Shown here one piece after another: positions 40,366 through 49,187 of a stretch of 64,000 nt of DNA; position 1 is the stretch's first letter, and every line of letters starts with the position of its first letter. This stretch comes from JBBQWZ01 sp038210135. Its GTDB lineage: Bacteria; Acidobacteriota; Terriglobia; Bryobacterales; Bryobacteraceae. The notes under the pieces were generated by a model. That model saw only the letters and a list, made by a program, of their open reading frames with translations, was not told the origin of the DNA and did not search any database. Both the position numbers and the translations under genes were made by a program. Location of the stretch: positions 62,001 to 126,000 of the forward strand of contig JBBQWZ010000002.1 in the NCBI GenBank assembly GCA_038210135.1. The letters are read 5' to 3'.

Positions 40366-41664
40366 TTACTGGAAGAAGCGGCGATCTTTACGGAGAAACG
40401 CCGGAGTATCGAGATCGTGGATCGGCGGACCGTCCGGCATCGCCGGCGCTCCGTTCGCGTGTCCGTTCGAATAGCCGTTCGAAGCGGCGGCCATGGCCAA
40501 CTGCGGCTGCTCCTCGTGGACTTCAATTTCGGGCTCGGTCTCGATTTCCATGAAGGACTGCTGCTCGATCACCGGCTCCGGCACGGCCGCGACCGGCGGT
40601 GGAGGAGGAGTGGCGATTTTCGGCGGATGCGCGGGGATCGTCTGCATAATAGCGGCCGTTGCTTTGCGCGGAATGGTCGGCAGGTTTTCCCGTTGAAAGC
40701 CGGTGGCTATTACGGTGATCTTCACTTCTTCGCCCATACTCTCGTTGAGGACCACGCCGAAATTCAGCATGGCGTCGTCAAAATCACAAGCCTCGCGGAT
40801 CAGCGAGCAGGCTTCGTTGACGTCGTGCAGGCTCAGTTGGCTCGACGCCGTAATGTTGATCAGGATTCCGCGCGCGCCGCGAACGCCGCCCGCCTCCATC
40901 AAGGAACAAGAGATGGCTTTCTTCGCGGCTTCGATCGCGGCATTCTCACCGGTAGCCGAAGCGGTGCCCATCATGGCGTAGCCCATGCCGAGCATGATGT
41001 TGCGGATGTCGGAGAAGTCGCGGTTGATGATCCCAGGTGTCGTGATGATGTCGCTGATTCCCTGGACGGCCTGGCGCAGCACGTCGTCGGCGACGCAGAA
41101 GGCCTTGAAGAAACTGGTGCCCTTAGGCACGAGCTGCATTAACTGGTCGTTCGGAATGGTGATCACGGTGTCCACCACGCTGGCTAGTTCGGCGAGGCCG
41201 TACTCGGCCTGCTTCTTGCGATGCGGCCCCTCAAAGGTGAAGGGCTTGGTGACGACCGCGACGGTGAGCGCGTTCAGTTCCTTGGCGAGCGAAGCGACCA
41301 CCGGCGCGGCGCCGGAGCCGGTTCCACCGCCCAGACCCGCGGTGACGAAGACCATGTCCGCGCCTTCGAGGACTTCAATGATCTTTTCGGTGTCTTCGAG
41401 CGCGGCCTGGCGTCCAACGGCGGGATCCGAGCCGGCACCGAGTCCATTGGTAACCTTCATACCGATCTGCAGCTTGTTCGGCACGGGCGAAGCCTGCAGG
41501 GCTTGCGCGTCGGTGTTCATGACATAGAACTCGACGCCGGTGAGACCTTCGTTCAACATGCGCGCCACCGCATTGCTGCCGCCGCCGCCCACACCGACGA
41601 CTTTGATCTTCGTACCCATCGCCAGTTCTTCCTGGATGACAAATTTCAATGCATCGAGAGCCAT
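40366..41664 (-). CDS. ftsZ: Cell division protein FtsZ
   Basis: A 432-residue tubulin-like GTPase that forms the division ring. The N-terminal G-V-G-G-G-G-S-N-A-V strand, the tubulin signature A-G-L-G-G-G-T-G-S-G-A-A-P (about residues 110-122) and the T7 loop N-R-D-F-S-D-I are intact. A disordered linker rich in Pro, Glu and Ala (about 330-415) leads to the conserved C-terminal peptide D-L-D-T-P-A-F-L-R-K, which contacts FtsA. An AAAAGGAG ribosome site precedes the ATG. It is the last gene of the cluster, 25 bases after ftsA. Confidence 0.98.
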   Translation of the reverse strand: MALDALKFVIQEELAMGTKIKVVGVGGGGSNAVARMLNEGLTGVEFYVMNTDAQALQASPVPNKLQIGMKVTNGLGAGSDPAVGRQAALEDTEKIIEVLEGADMVFVTAGLGGGTGSGAAPVVASLAKELNALTVAVVTKPFTFEGPHRKKQAEYGLAELASVVDTVITIPNDQLMQLVPKGTSFFKAFCVADDVLRQAVQGISDIITTPGIINRDFSDIRNIMLGMGYAMMGTASATGENAAIEAAKKAISCSLMEAGGVRGARGILINITASSQLSLHDVNEACSLIREACDFDDAMLNFGVVLNESMGEEVKITVIATGFQRENLPTIPRKATAAIMQTIPAHPPKIATPPPPPVAAVPEPVIEQQSFMEIETEPEIEVHEEQPQLAMAAASNGYSNGHANGAPAMPDGPPIHDLDTPAFLRKDRRFFQ

Positions 41665-41689
41665 CGTAATTCTCCTTTTCCGAACCCGC

Positions 41690-42898
41690 TTATCGCATCA
41701 CCAAACTCATCAGCCCGCGGCGTCCGCCAGATCGTCCTTTGGAAGGCTGCCGCGTTTTCAGCCGGCCGGAATACATGGCCAGGCCAGCCACCGTTGTCCA
41801 TTGCGGATCCGCCAGTTGATCGGGCCATTTGTAAATGCCCTCCGGCAGTCCATTGCGCGCCTGGCAATTCAAGACGCGTTCGGCCATGTCGCACATCCCG
41901 TTCAGCAGCGTCCCGCCGCCGGTGATGACGAGGCCTTCAAGCAAATGCTGTTCCATGCCGACGCGTTGCAGTTCGGCTTTGAGGTAGAGGAACAACTCCT
42001 CGGCGCGCGCTTCGAGAATCTCGTTCAACTCGCGGCGGCGCGCTTCTCGCGACGGACGTCCTTCGGCCGAAGGTACCTCGATCAGACTGTTGTCCGCGGT
42101 CAGGCCGAGCATCGCGCAACCGTATTCGGTCTTCAGCGATTCCGAATCGTCATAGGAGACCTTCAACACCCAAGCCACGTCGCGCGTGAGATGATCCGCC
42201 CACACCGGAAGACTGGTGGCGAGCAGCATGGAATCGCCATCGTAGATCACAAGGTCCGCCGAGTGCAGGCCGATGTCGAGAATGGCGACGCCCTTCTTGC
42301 GATCTTCCGGGCTGACGCAGGCGTACGCGGCGGCGACCGGTTCGTAGACCGTTTCTTCGACGGCCAGGTGAGCCTGGTGGATGGCGGCGACCAGGCACTG
42401 GTGATCCTGGTAGGAACCGGTGATGACATGGACGTTGGCTTCGAGACGCGAGCCGACGGCGTTCCGCGGCTTTTGATATCCGGAGCGGCCGTCGATGGTG
42501 AAATCCTGCGGCCAGACGTGAAGCAGCAACCGGTCGTCTTCGAGCCGGACCTTCGACGCCAATTGGACGGCGTACGCGAGATCTTCATGATCGATGGTGC
42601 GAGGGCGGCCGAACTCGTACACGCCGCGGCTGTTCGCTCCGTGAATGGATGGACCGCCCACACCGGCTGTCACCCATTCCGCCTGCACGCCGGCGCGGTC
42701 TTCGGCTTGCTTCACCGCTTCATGAATACTTTCGGCCAGCGCGGAGGGATCGGCCAGCCGGCCCTTCGCCCATCCGGCCGCCGTGGCTTGGCCGTGGCCA
42801 AGGTAGCGAACGGCGTCGCCATCGATCGCGCAGATGACGCAGCGAGTCCACCGGCTTCCGGTGTCGAGCCCGATCGCGAGCTGTTGTTTCTCAGCCAA
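41690..42898 (-). CDS. ftsA: Cell division protein FtsA
   Basis: A 402-residue actin-fold protein that anchors FtsZ to the membrane. It begins L-A-I-G-L-D-T-G-S-R-W-T-R (phosphate 1 motif) and continues with the 1C domain, V-A-I-L-D-I-G-L-H-S-A-D-L (phosphate 2) and V-I-T-G-G-G-T-L-L-N-G (adenosine motif). The C-terminal tail, basic and Gly-rich (S-G-G-R-R-G-L-M-S-L-V-M-R), resembles the amphipathic membrane-targeting helix. The start is a TTG with AGGAG upstream. It lies between ftsQ and ftsZ, the standard order. Confidence 0.96.
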   Translation of the reverse strand: MAEKQQLAIGLDTGSRWTRCVICAIDGDAVRYLGHGQATAAGWAKGRLADPSALAESIHEAVKQAEDRAGVQAEWVTAGVGGPSIHGANSRGVYEFGRPRTIDHEDLAYAVQLASKVRLEDDRLLLHVWPQDFTIDGRSGYQKPRNAVGSRLEANVHVITGSYQDHQCLVAAIHQAHLAVEETVYEPVAAAYACVSPEDRKKGVAILDIGLHSADLVIYDGDSMLLATSLPVWADHLTRDVAWVLKVSYDDSESLKTEYGCAMLGLTADNSLIEVPSAEGRPSREARRRELNEILEARAEELFLYLKAELQRVGMEQHLLEGLVITGGGTLLNGMCDMAERVLNCQARNGLPEGIYKWPDQLADPQWTTVAGLAMYSGRLKTRQPSKGRSGGRRGLMSLVMR

Positions 42899-42962
42899 CT
42901 TCTACTCCTGGCTTCGTGTTGAGCCCCGGACCGCTAGCGGTCCAAAATTCGCTTCTCGAATC

Positions 42963-43823
42963 TCAGTCAAGGACCGTAATACGATCCTCGATCCGCAAAT
43001 CAACGGTCTTTGCGTTAGGAACTTTCTTTCGGATCTCACCGGAGTGATCCAGATAATTCTGCATGCGCTGGGCGAAGTTCTGGTCGCCCAGATAGAGCGT
43101 CACCATGCGGCTTCCGGCGGGCATGGTGACTTTTAAATTGTTGGTCTCCGACACATCGACCTCGGAGATTTTGTCGGCGCGTGAACCGAGATCGGTCACC
43201 AGTTGGCGCAACCGGCGTACGCGATCCTTGCGGACGGAAAGCAGATCCGTAGACTGCACTCCGACGAGGACGGGCAGAGTGAATTGCGCTTGCAGCGGCT
43301 GCTCGAGCACAACTCCTTCGCCGTCGATGAGCCCGAAGCGTGTAGATTTCGGCGACGGCAAGGGAAGAAACGCGATGGGCTGCCTCTCCGCGATCCGAAC
43401 GACAATCTGATTGGGCCATAAGCGCGCCACGGAAACATCGCGAACCCAGTCGATATCGAGCAAGCTCTTCCGCCGTTGCGCCAGCGGCATGCCGTAGACC
43501 GTGTGACCCAGGTCGGCTGCGAATACTTTCGCAATCTTTTCCATCGAGGCGTAGCGGACGCCTTCGACGATCGGCGCGCCGGCTTCGGAAAGCTGAAAGC
43601 GCTCGCCGTTGGTCAGAAAGCGATCGATCCTGTGATGCGTGTACCAGACTGCAAGCAGGACCATGACGACCAACCCGGCGCGGAAAGCAAGCCTGAACCC
43701 GGACGTTTTCGGACGGAGGGGCGTCCCTGGACGCTGGCGCACGCGCGGCGCGTCGGTGCGCCCGGATTCACGAAGTCGCGGTCGTTCGTCCAGGCGGTCT
43801 TCTTCGCGGCGGCGAGGCGGCAT
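42963..43823 (-). CDS. ftsQ: Cell division protein FtsQ/DivIB
   Basis: A 286-residue bitopic divisome protein. A long basic cytoplasmic tail (residues 1-45, rich in Arg) precedes one transmembrane helix (A-G-L-V-V-M-V-L-L-A-V-W-Y). The POTRA domain follows (E-G-V-R-Y-A-S-M-E-K-I-A-K-V-F, then W-V-R-D-V-S-V-A-R-L-W-P-N), and then the FtsQ beta domain with V-R-I-A-E-R-Q-P-I-A-F. It starts immediately after the murC stop, with no gap, in the murC-ftsQ-ftsA-ftsZ order. Confidence 0.93.
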   Translation of the reverse strand: MPPRRREEDRLDERPRLRESGRTDAPRVRQRPGTPLRPKTSGFRLAFRAGLVVMVLLAVWYTHHRIDRFLTNGERFQLSEAGAPIVEGVRYASMEKIAKVFAADLGHTVYGMPLAQRRKSLLDIDWVRDVSVARLWPNQIVVRIAERQPIAFLPLPSPKSTRFGLIDGEGVVLEQPLQAQFTLPVLVGVQSTDLLSVRKDRVRRLRQLVTDLGSRADKISEVDVSETNNLKVTMPAGSRMVTLYLGDQNFAQRMQNYLDHSGEIRKKVPNAKTVDLRIEDRITVLD

Positions 43824-45203
43824 CTAGTTGCGCCCTCCGAGTGCGACGAGGATCTTTTCTCCGGCCTGCGAGACGGTGCCGGCTCCAAGAGTCAGGATCG
43901 CGTCGCCATCCTGCGCGTCGCTGGTGACGGCGGCGATTCCGTTTTCCATCGAACCGACATATTGCGCGCCGCGATGGCCGAAGTCGCGCATCCGAAGCGC
44001 TAGAGCTTCGCCGGTGACTCCTTCGATCGGCGCTTCCGAGGCAGCATAAATGTCCATCACATCCACCGAATCGGCGTCGGCGAACGACCGGGCGAAATCA
44101 TCCATCAAGTGGAGCGTCCGCGTGTAGCGATGCGGCTGAAACAGCACGTGAACCTTGGCATACCGGCATGCCCGCGCCGCCGCAAGGGTCGCGCGAATCT
44201 CGGTCGGATGGTGACCATAATCGTCGATCACCGTCACGCCCGCTTGCTGACCTTTGATCTGGAAGCGGCGCTGCACGCCGCTGAAGGTGTGCAACGCTTC
44301 CGCGATGACGGCCGGTTTCAAGTCCATTTCGAGGCCAATCGCGACGGCCGCGCTGGCGTTCAGAACGTTGTGAAAGCCGGGCACGTTCAAGTGGAAGAGC
44401 CCCAAGTCCTCGCCGCGAAGTTGGAGGCGGAAATCGCTACCAAACGCGCTCGCCGCGACATCGCTGATGCGGAGGTCCGCCTGGGTGCTGGTTCCGTAGG
44501 TGATCACGCGGCGCTGGATGTCCGGCAGAATCTGCTGAATGTTTTCGTCGTCCAGACACAGCACAGCCGCGCCGTAGAATGGCACTTTGTTGACGAAGTC
44601 GCGGAAGGCGGAGCGAATCTCGGCGATGTCGGTGTAATGATCGAGATGCTCGCGATCGATGTTGGTGACGACGGCGAGAATCGGCGCGAGTTTCAGGAAC
44701 GAGCCGTCGCTCTCGTCGGATTCGACAACAAGGTATTCGCTCTGGCCGACGCGGGCGTTGGAGCCGCCCATCTGGTTCACGCGGCCTCCGACGACTACGG
44801 TCGGATCCATGCCGGCGTGGCTCATGATTGCGGCAACCATGGAGGTGGTGGTCGTTTTGCCGTGGCTTCCGGCGATGGCGATTCCGAATTTGAGGCGCAT
44901 CAATTCGGACAGCAGTTCGCCGCGCGGGATCACTGGGATCTGCCGCCGCCGCGCTTCCGCGACTTCCGGATTCCGCTCGTCCACAGCCGAAGTCACTACC
45001 ACCGCCTTTGCATCCCCGACGTTCTCTTTCGCATGCCCTTCAAAAACCTGCGCGCCCATGCCCGCCAGGCGCTCCGTAATCGGGCTCAACTTTACGTCCG
45101 AGCCGGAAATCGGATAGCCCAGATTCAGCAATACTTCCGCGATCCCGCTCATGCCGATTCCGCCGATTCCGACGAAATGGATGTGCTGGGGACGAAAGAA
45201 CAT
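43824..45203 (-). CDS. murC: UDP-N-acetylmuramate--L-alanine ligase
   Basis: A 459-residue Mur ligase that adds the first amino acid of the stem peptide. The N-terminal UDP-binding motif is H-F-V-G-I-G-G-I-G-M-S-G. The ATP loop is A-G-S-H-G-K-T-T-T-T (about residue 112), and D-D-Y-G-H-H-P-T-E-I and F-Q-P-H-R-Y-T-R-T are the central and C-terminal MurC motifs. The ATG has AGG six bases upstream. A GT-C-like gene separates it from murG, and neither murB nor ddl follows it. Confidence 0.98.
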   Translation of the reverse strand: MFFRPQHIHFVGIGGIGMSGIAEVLLNLGYPISGSDVKLSPITERLAGMGAQVFEGHAKENVGDAKAVVVTSAVDERNPEVAEARRRQIPVIPRGELLSELMRLKFGIAIAGSHGKTTTTSMVAAIMSHAGMDPTVVVGGRVNQMGGSNARVGQSEYLVVESDESDGSFLKLAPILAVVTNIDREHLDHYTDIAEIRSAFRDFVNKVPFYGAAVLCLDDENIQQILPDIQRRVITYGTSTQADLRISDVAASAFGSDFRLQLRGEDLGLFHLNVPGFHNVLNASAAVAIGLEMDLKPAVIAEALHTFSGVQRRFQIKGQQAGVTVIDDYGHHPTEIRATLAAARACRYAKVHVLFQPHRYTRTLHLMDDFARSFADADSVDVMDIYAASEAPIEGVTGEALALRMRDFGHRGAQYVGSMENGIAAVTSDAQDGDAILTLGAGTVSQAGEKILVALGGRN

Positions 45204-45239
45204 TTTAACCTCGTATTGTTTCGGCTTTCTGCTCTAAAG

Positions 45240-46934
45240 TCAATAGCTTCCGAAACATTTCCCTTCTATTTTGTAGAGTCGCCCGGCGCCGCTTTCGGCG
45301 GCAAGATTTACACCCCATTCCGAAGCATGGTTGGCGAACTGAATTCCGGCCTTCTCGTCCTTGTGTAGGAGCAACCAGGTGACGCCAGCGTTGCGGAATT
45401 CCGCTGCCGCAGCCGGCATGCCGGAGGCGAGCGCTTCCGCCAGACGGTTGTTCAAGGCGGCCGTATAATCGAGCAAAATTTCGCGGCCCGTGAACGCTTC
45501 GGGCAGCGGCCACGCCGTGTAGACGCGGCATCCAACCGGAACTGTGCGTTCAATCAGGCGCGCCAGATCGTAAGTTGCGCCGAGCTTCTTGCGGAGGTAG
45601 CTGTCTTCCGCTTCGATGCCGAGGGCCGCGCGCCAGGGCACATCCGGAATGTGCCAGACGTAAGCGGCGGCGTATCGATCAATGGCCGTGGGCGCCGCGG
45701 CAAGCATCTGGACAGCGGCGACGCCCGCCATAAGGATCCGACCATGCCGAAAGGTCACGAGCGAAGCGGCGATCGCCAACGCGAAGAAAGCCAGCGAAGG
45801 AATCAGAAAGCGAGTACCAAGATTCGCGAACCACGGCAGGCCAAAGACGACGCCCGCAGCCAGAAGTCGGCGGATCGCCGGATCGCGCCAGGCAAGAAAG
45901 GCCACCGGCAGCAGCAGGAATGCGGGTCCCGCGATACCCTGCAAAATTCCGCCGCGCACGGTGACTTCAAGCGGTGTGTCGAACCCGATGCTTCCGCCGT
46001 TGTAATGGCGCATGGCCTCGCGGTACTTGTCTTCGGTCGAGACACGCATAAAGTCGTTCGGAAAAATACGGTTGAAAAACGGCGCGACCGGATTCTCTAC
46101 GAACACCCAGTTCTTCGCCATCCACGGAGCCATCGTGAGCAGCGCGCCCGCCAACACCGCCGGTTTCCGGCAACGAAACAACGCATAGGGCAAAGCGACG
46201 ATTCCCGTGTACTTGATGCCGAACGCAAAGCCGGCGAGCAATCCGATGAGCCACGGATTCGCGTCTTCGCGCTCGAGCAGAACGAAAAGCGCAAAGACGA
46301 CAGACGCCAACGCGACATCGTTGTACGCCGACGCGGCATCGATGGCGACCACGGGACTCGCCACCAGCAGCATCGCCGCAGCCCAACCGGATCGCTTGTC
46401 GAAGCCGATGAGCGACGCTGCCAGCGCGCCCAGAAACGCAAGATGCACGACCGCCGCTGCCGGACCCCGCCCAAAGGTGTATGCCATCAGGAACAACATC
46501 TCGACGCTTTGCGTGAGGCTCGCGTACATTGATGTCGTGATGCGGACCAGACCGTCGTGCTCGAAATACCGGCGAACCAATCCGAGGTGATATCCGCTTC
46601 CATCCGGGCTCGCCTCTGGTGCCAAAGCATAGATGAGGTACCAGATGAAGAACGGCACGAAGATCGCGATCATCCACAGGGGCGGGCGTTTTGTGGCCGC
46701 TGAATTTGGGTGGATCCGCAGCTTGCAGCCTAAGACCAGCGCCGCGATCCCGAGTGCGCTCAATGTCCATGTGTTCGTCAAATGGACCATCGCGAGAACG
46801 AACACGGCCAGGCTCATCACGGCGGCGCCCAACACGAAACGGATCGCCACGCTGGATTCGCGGCGCGCGACAACGCAGCCCGCGCCCCAACAGGACGCCA
46901 TCGTAAATACACTGCCGAACAATGCCAAGAGCAA
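45240..46934 (-). CDS. GT-C-like multi-pass membrane protein inside the dcw cluster
   Basis: A 564-residue membrane protein with about twelve helices. The first large loop has A-P-E-A-S-P-D-G-S-G-Y-H-L-G-L, an acidic motif of the kind used by GT-C sugar transferases. D-A-A-S-A-Y-N-D-V-A-L-A and W-M-A-K-N-W-V-F-V-E-N-P follow, and a soluble C-terminal domain of about 130 residues ends it. The TTG start abuts the murG stop and has an excellent AGAGGAAG ribosome site inside murG, so it is translated with the cluster. Sugar transfer onto a wall or lipid substrate is an inference. Confidence 0.75.
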   Translation of the reverse strand: MLLALFGSVFTMASCWGAGCVVARRESSVAIRFVLGAAVMSLAVFVLAMVHLTNTWTLSALGIAALVLGCKLRIHPNSAATKRPPLWMIAIFVPFFIWYLIYALAPEASPDGSGYHLGLVRRYFEHDGLVRITTSMYASLTQSVEMLFLMAYTFGRGPAAAVVHLAFLGALAASLIGFDKRSGWAAAMLLVASPVVAIDAASAYNDVALASVVFALFVLLEREDANPWLIGLLAGFAFGIKYTGIVALPYALFRCRKPAVLAGALLTMAPWMAKNWVFVENPVAPFFNRIFPNDFMRVSTEDKYREAMRHYNGGSIGFDTPLEVTVRGGILQGIAGPAFLLLPVAFLAWRDPAIRRLLAAGVVFGLPWFANLGTRFLIPSLAFFALAIAASLVTFRHGRILMAGVAAVQMLAAAPTAIDRYAAAYVWHIPDVPWRAALGIEAEDSYLRKKLGATYDLARLIERTVPVGCRVYTAWPLPEAFTGREILLDYTAALNNRLAEALASGMPAAAAEFRNAGVTWLLLHKDEKAGIQFANHASEWGVNLAAESGAGRLYKIEGKCFGSY

Positions 46935-47999
46935 CTACTTCCTCTTCCCTGCGACTTCTTCCAAAACTTGAGCGGCCCGCTCGGCTGCGCCCGGACGCGC
47001 CAGAGCCTTGGCTGCCTTCGCCATCGTTTCGAGCGTATCCGGCGACTTCGTGAGCGCCAGAATCTCTTTCACCAAACGGTCGCCCGTCAGGTCCTTGTCG
47101 AGCACCAACCGCGCCGCGCCCACTCGTTCGAACGCCTGCGCATTTCGAAGCTGGTGATCGTCCGCGGCAAACGGAAACGGCACCAGAATGGACGGCTTTC
47201 CGGCTGCCGCGAGTTCGGCAACCGTTCCGCCGGAGCGGGCAACCACGAGGTCCGCCTCGCGAAACGCTTCCACCATGTCGTCGAGGAACGGGACCACCCG
47301 CCCTTCGACGCCGGAAGTAGCGAATGCTTCCGCGATTTCGGCAGCGGGTTTCGCTCCCGCCTGATGGATCACCCGAATGTTCGCGGCCTTTAATTTTGGC
47401 CAGGCGTCCTGCGCAGCCTGGTTCAGCGTGCGCGATCCCTGACTGCCGCCGGTAATGAGAACTGTGATCTGTTCGCCGCGCGGCTTGAACGGCACCTCAA
47501 AAAACTCTTTGCGAACCGGCCGGCCTGTCACCTCCGTCGTACCCCGGCGGAAGAAGGGTTCGGCCTCCGGAAAACTGAGCAAAGCCTTCGCTACCCAGCG
47601 GCCCATTTTCCGGCTGGTGAGTCCTGGCATCGCGTTCGGTTCCATGACGACGACCGGAACCCGGCGAAGAATGGCCGCCATCATCACCGGACCCGCCACG
47701 TATCCGCCCATGCTGAACACGATATCCGCGGCCAATTGCTTCAAATAACCGATCGACGCGAGGACGCTGCCGGGAAGCTGGAACACCGTTTTCGATTGCT
47801 TCTTCCAACCCGACCCCTGAAATCCACTGATCTCGATAAAGCGAATTTCAAACCCTTCCGCTGGCACGAGCTTGGCTTCCATGCCGGAACGCGTTCCGAG
47901 GAAGATCGCCCGATGTCCCCGAGCTCGCACTTCGCGCGCTACCGCTAGCGCGGGAATGATATGGCCACCGGTTCCGCCGCCCGCAAAAATGACTGTCAT
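46935..47999 (-). CDS. murG: UDP-GlcNAc:lipid I N-acetylglucosaminyltransferase
   Basis: A 354-residue GT28 enzyme that makes lipid II at the inner face of the membrane. The glycine loop F-A-G-G-G-T-G-G-H-I-I-P-A-L-A opens the protein, I-T-G-G-S-Q-G-S-R-T-L-N starts the donor domain, and V-A-R-S-G-G-T-V-A-E-L-A-A is the nucleotide-sugar site. The ATG lies 45 bases after ftsW. The GT-C-like gene begins at the base after its stop. Confidence 0.97.
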   Translation of the reverse strand: MTVIFAGGGTGGHIIPALAVAREVRARGHRAIFLGTRSGMEAKLVPAEGFEIRFIEISGFQGSGWKKQSKTVFQLPGSVLASIGYLKQLAADIVFSMGGYVAGPVMMAAILRRVPVVVMEPNAMPGLTSRKMGRWVAKALLSFPEAEPFFRRGTTEVTGRPVRKEFFEVPFKPRGEQITVLITGGSQGSRTLNQAAQDAWPKLKAANIRVIHQAGAKPAAEIAEAFATSGVEGRVVPFLDDMVEAFREADLVVARSGGTVAELAAAGKPSILVPFPFAADDHQLRNAQAFERVGAARLVLDKDLTGDRLVKEILALTKSPDTLETMAKAAKALARPGAAERAAQVLEEVAGKRK

Positions 48000-48044
48000 C
48001 GTTCAAACATCTCTACTGCGTTCCTCGCTCGTACAATCTCACGG

Positions 48045-49184
48045 TCAGGCGGCGTGCTCGCTGACACTGAGCAGCAAACCCATCGAAGTCAGCGTGGCAA
48101 GCAGCGAACTGCCGCCGGCGCTGATCATGGGCAGCGGAATCCCTTTTGTCGGACCCATATCGAGCACGACGCTGATGTTCACGAACGCCTGGATGACGAC
48201 CACAATCGTCACGCCGAGCGCGAGATACTTTCCGAATTCATCGGGCGCGAGCCAATACAGTCGGAGGCCTCGCCATAGAATGAGGAGAAATCCGCCCAGC
48301 ACTAGTGTGCAGCCCCACATGCCCAACTCCTCGCCGACGATCGCGTAGATGAAGTCGGTGTGCGCTTCCGGAAGATAGAGAAGCTTCTGCCGGCTTCGCA
48401 TCAGGCCTTCACCCAACACGCCGCCGGTTCCGGTCGCAATCACCGATTGCCTGCCTTGATAACTAGGGTCGCGATTGCTCGACGAGCGCGCGATGTATTT
48501 CCGCACAACGCCGTTCTTGTCTACCTTGTCGAGCAGCCGGTAGTCCTTGTCGAAATACGCGATCACGCGACCGAGGCGGTAGCCGCGCGCGGCGACGGCA
48601 CCCGCCAGGAACAGACAACCGACCGCGGCCACCAGCGCGACGTATTTCCATTCGAGTCCGGCGACGAACAATACGATTACCGCCGTCAGCACCAATACGA
48701 GAGCAGTTCCGAGATCCGCTACAACGACCAGAAAAGCGAGCACGGCCACCGCGAGCGCCGCTTGTAGAAGGGTTTGGCGATTGTTGATGAAATCCTTGCG
48801 CGCGGTTACGAAGTAAGCCAGAAACACGGCGAGCGCGGGTTTCGCAAACTCCGACGGCTGGAGCGATCCGACCGAAGGGATACGGAACCAGCGATGCGCC
48901 CGAGCATCGACGAAGTACACCAAGACCAACATGGAGACGACGATGCCGAGGGCGGCAAACGCGATCGTCGGCGTCCGCATCATGCGGTAGTCGGCCTTCT
49001 TCAGATACATCAGGACGCCGAAAGAAGCGATCGCCCACAGAACCTGGCGAACGAAGAAGTGCCACGGTGACTGAAATTTGATTTCACCAATCACCGAGGA
49101 CGCGCTGTAGACCATGATCAAGCCGAAGCCGACCAAGCCCAGGATGGCGAAGAAGAGGATCCAATCTGTCTTAAGTCGGGCCAT
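48045..49184 (-). CDS. ftsW: Septal peptidoglycan polymerase FtsW (SEDS family)
   Basis: A 379-residue protein with ten helices that polymerises glycan strands with FtsI. Conserved SEDS features are F-I-Y-A-I-V-G-E-E-L-G, L-P-E-A-H-T-D-F, and the C-terminal G-P-T-K-G-I-P-L-P-M-I-S-A-G-G-S-S. The catalytic loop aspartate lies in the first of these regions in the family. The ATG is three bases after murD. Placement between murD and murG indicates FtsW rather than RodA. Confidence 0.96.
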   Translation of the reverse strand: MARLKTDWILFFAILGLVGFGLIMVYSASSVIGEIKFQSPWHFFVRQVLWAIASFGVLMYLKKADYRMMRTPTIAFAALGIVVSMLVLVYFVDARAHRWFRIPSVGSLQPSEFAKPALAVFLAYFVTARKDFINNRQTLLQAALAVAVLAFLVVVADLGTALVLVLTAVIVLFVAGLEWKYVALVAAVGCLFLAGAVAARGYRLGRVIAYFDKDYRLLDKVDKNGVVRKYIARSSSNRDPSYQGRQSVIATGTGGVLGEGLMRSRQKLLYLPEAHTDFIYAIVGEELGMWGCTLVLGGFLLILWRGLRLYWLAPDEFGKYLALGVTIVVVIQAFVNISVVLDMGPTKGIPLPMISAGGSSLLATLTSMGLLLSVSEHAA

Positions 49185-49187
49185 CGT

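Noticed and set aside
41221..42922. Plus-strand frames of 234 and 460 codons opposite ftsZ and ftsA
   Set aside because: They are antisense to two unmistakable genes and show the Arg/His/Gly-rich composition typical of reverse-strand frames in GC-rich DNA.
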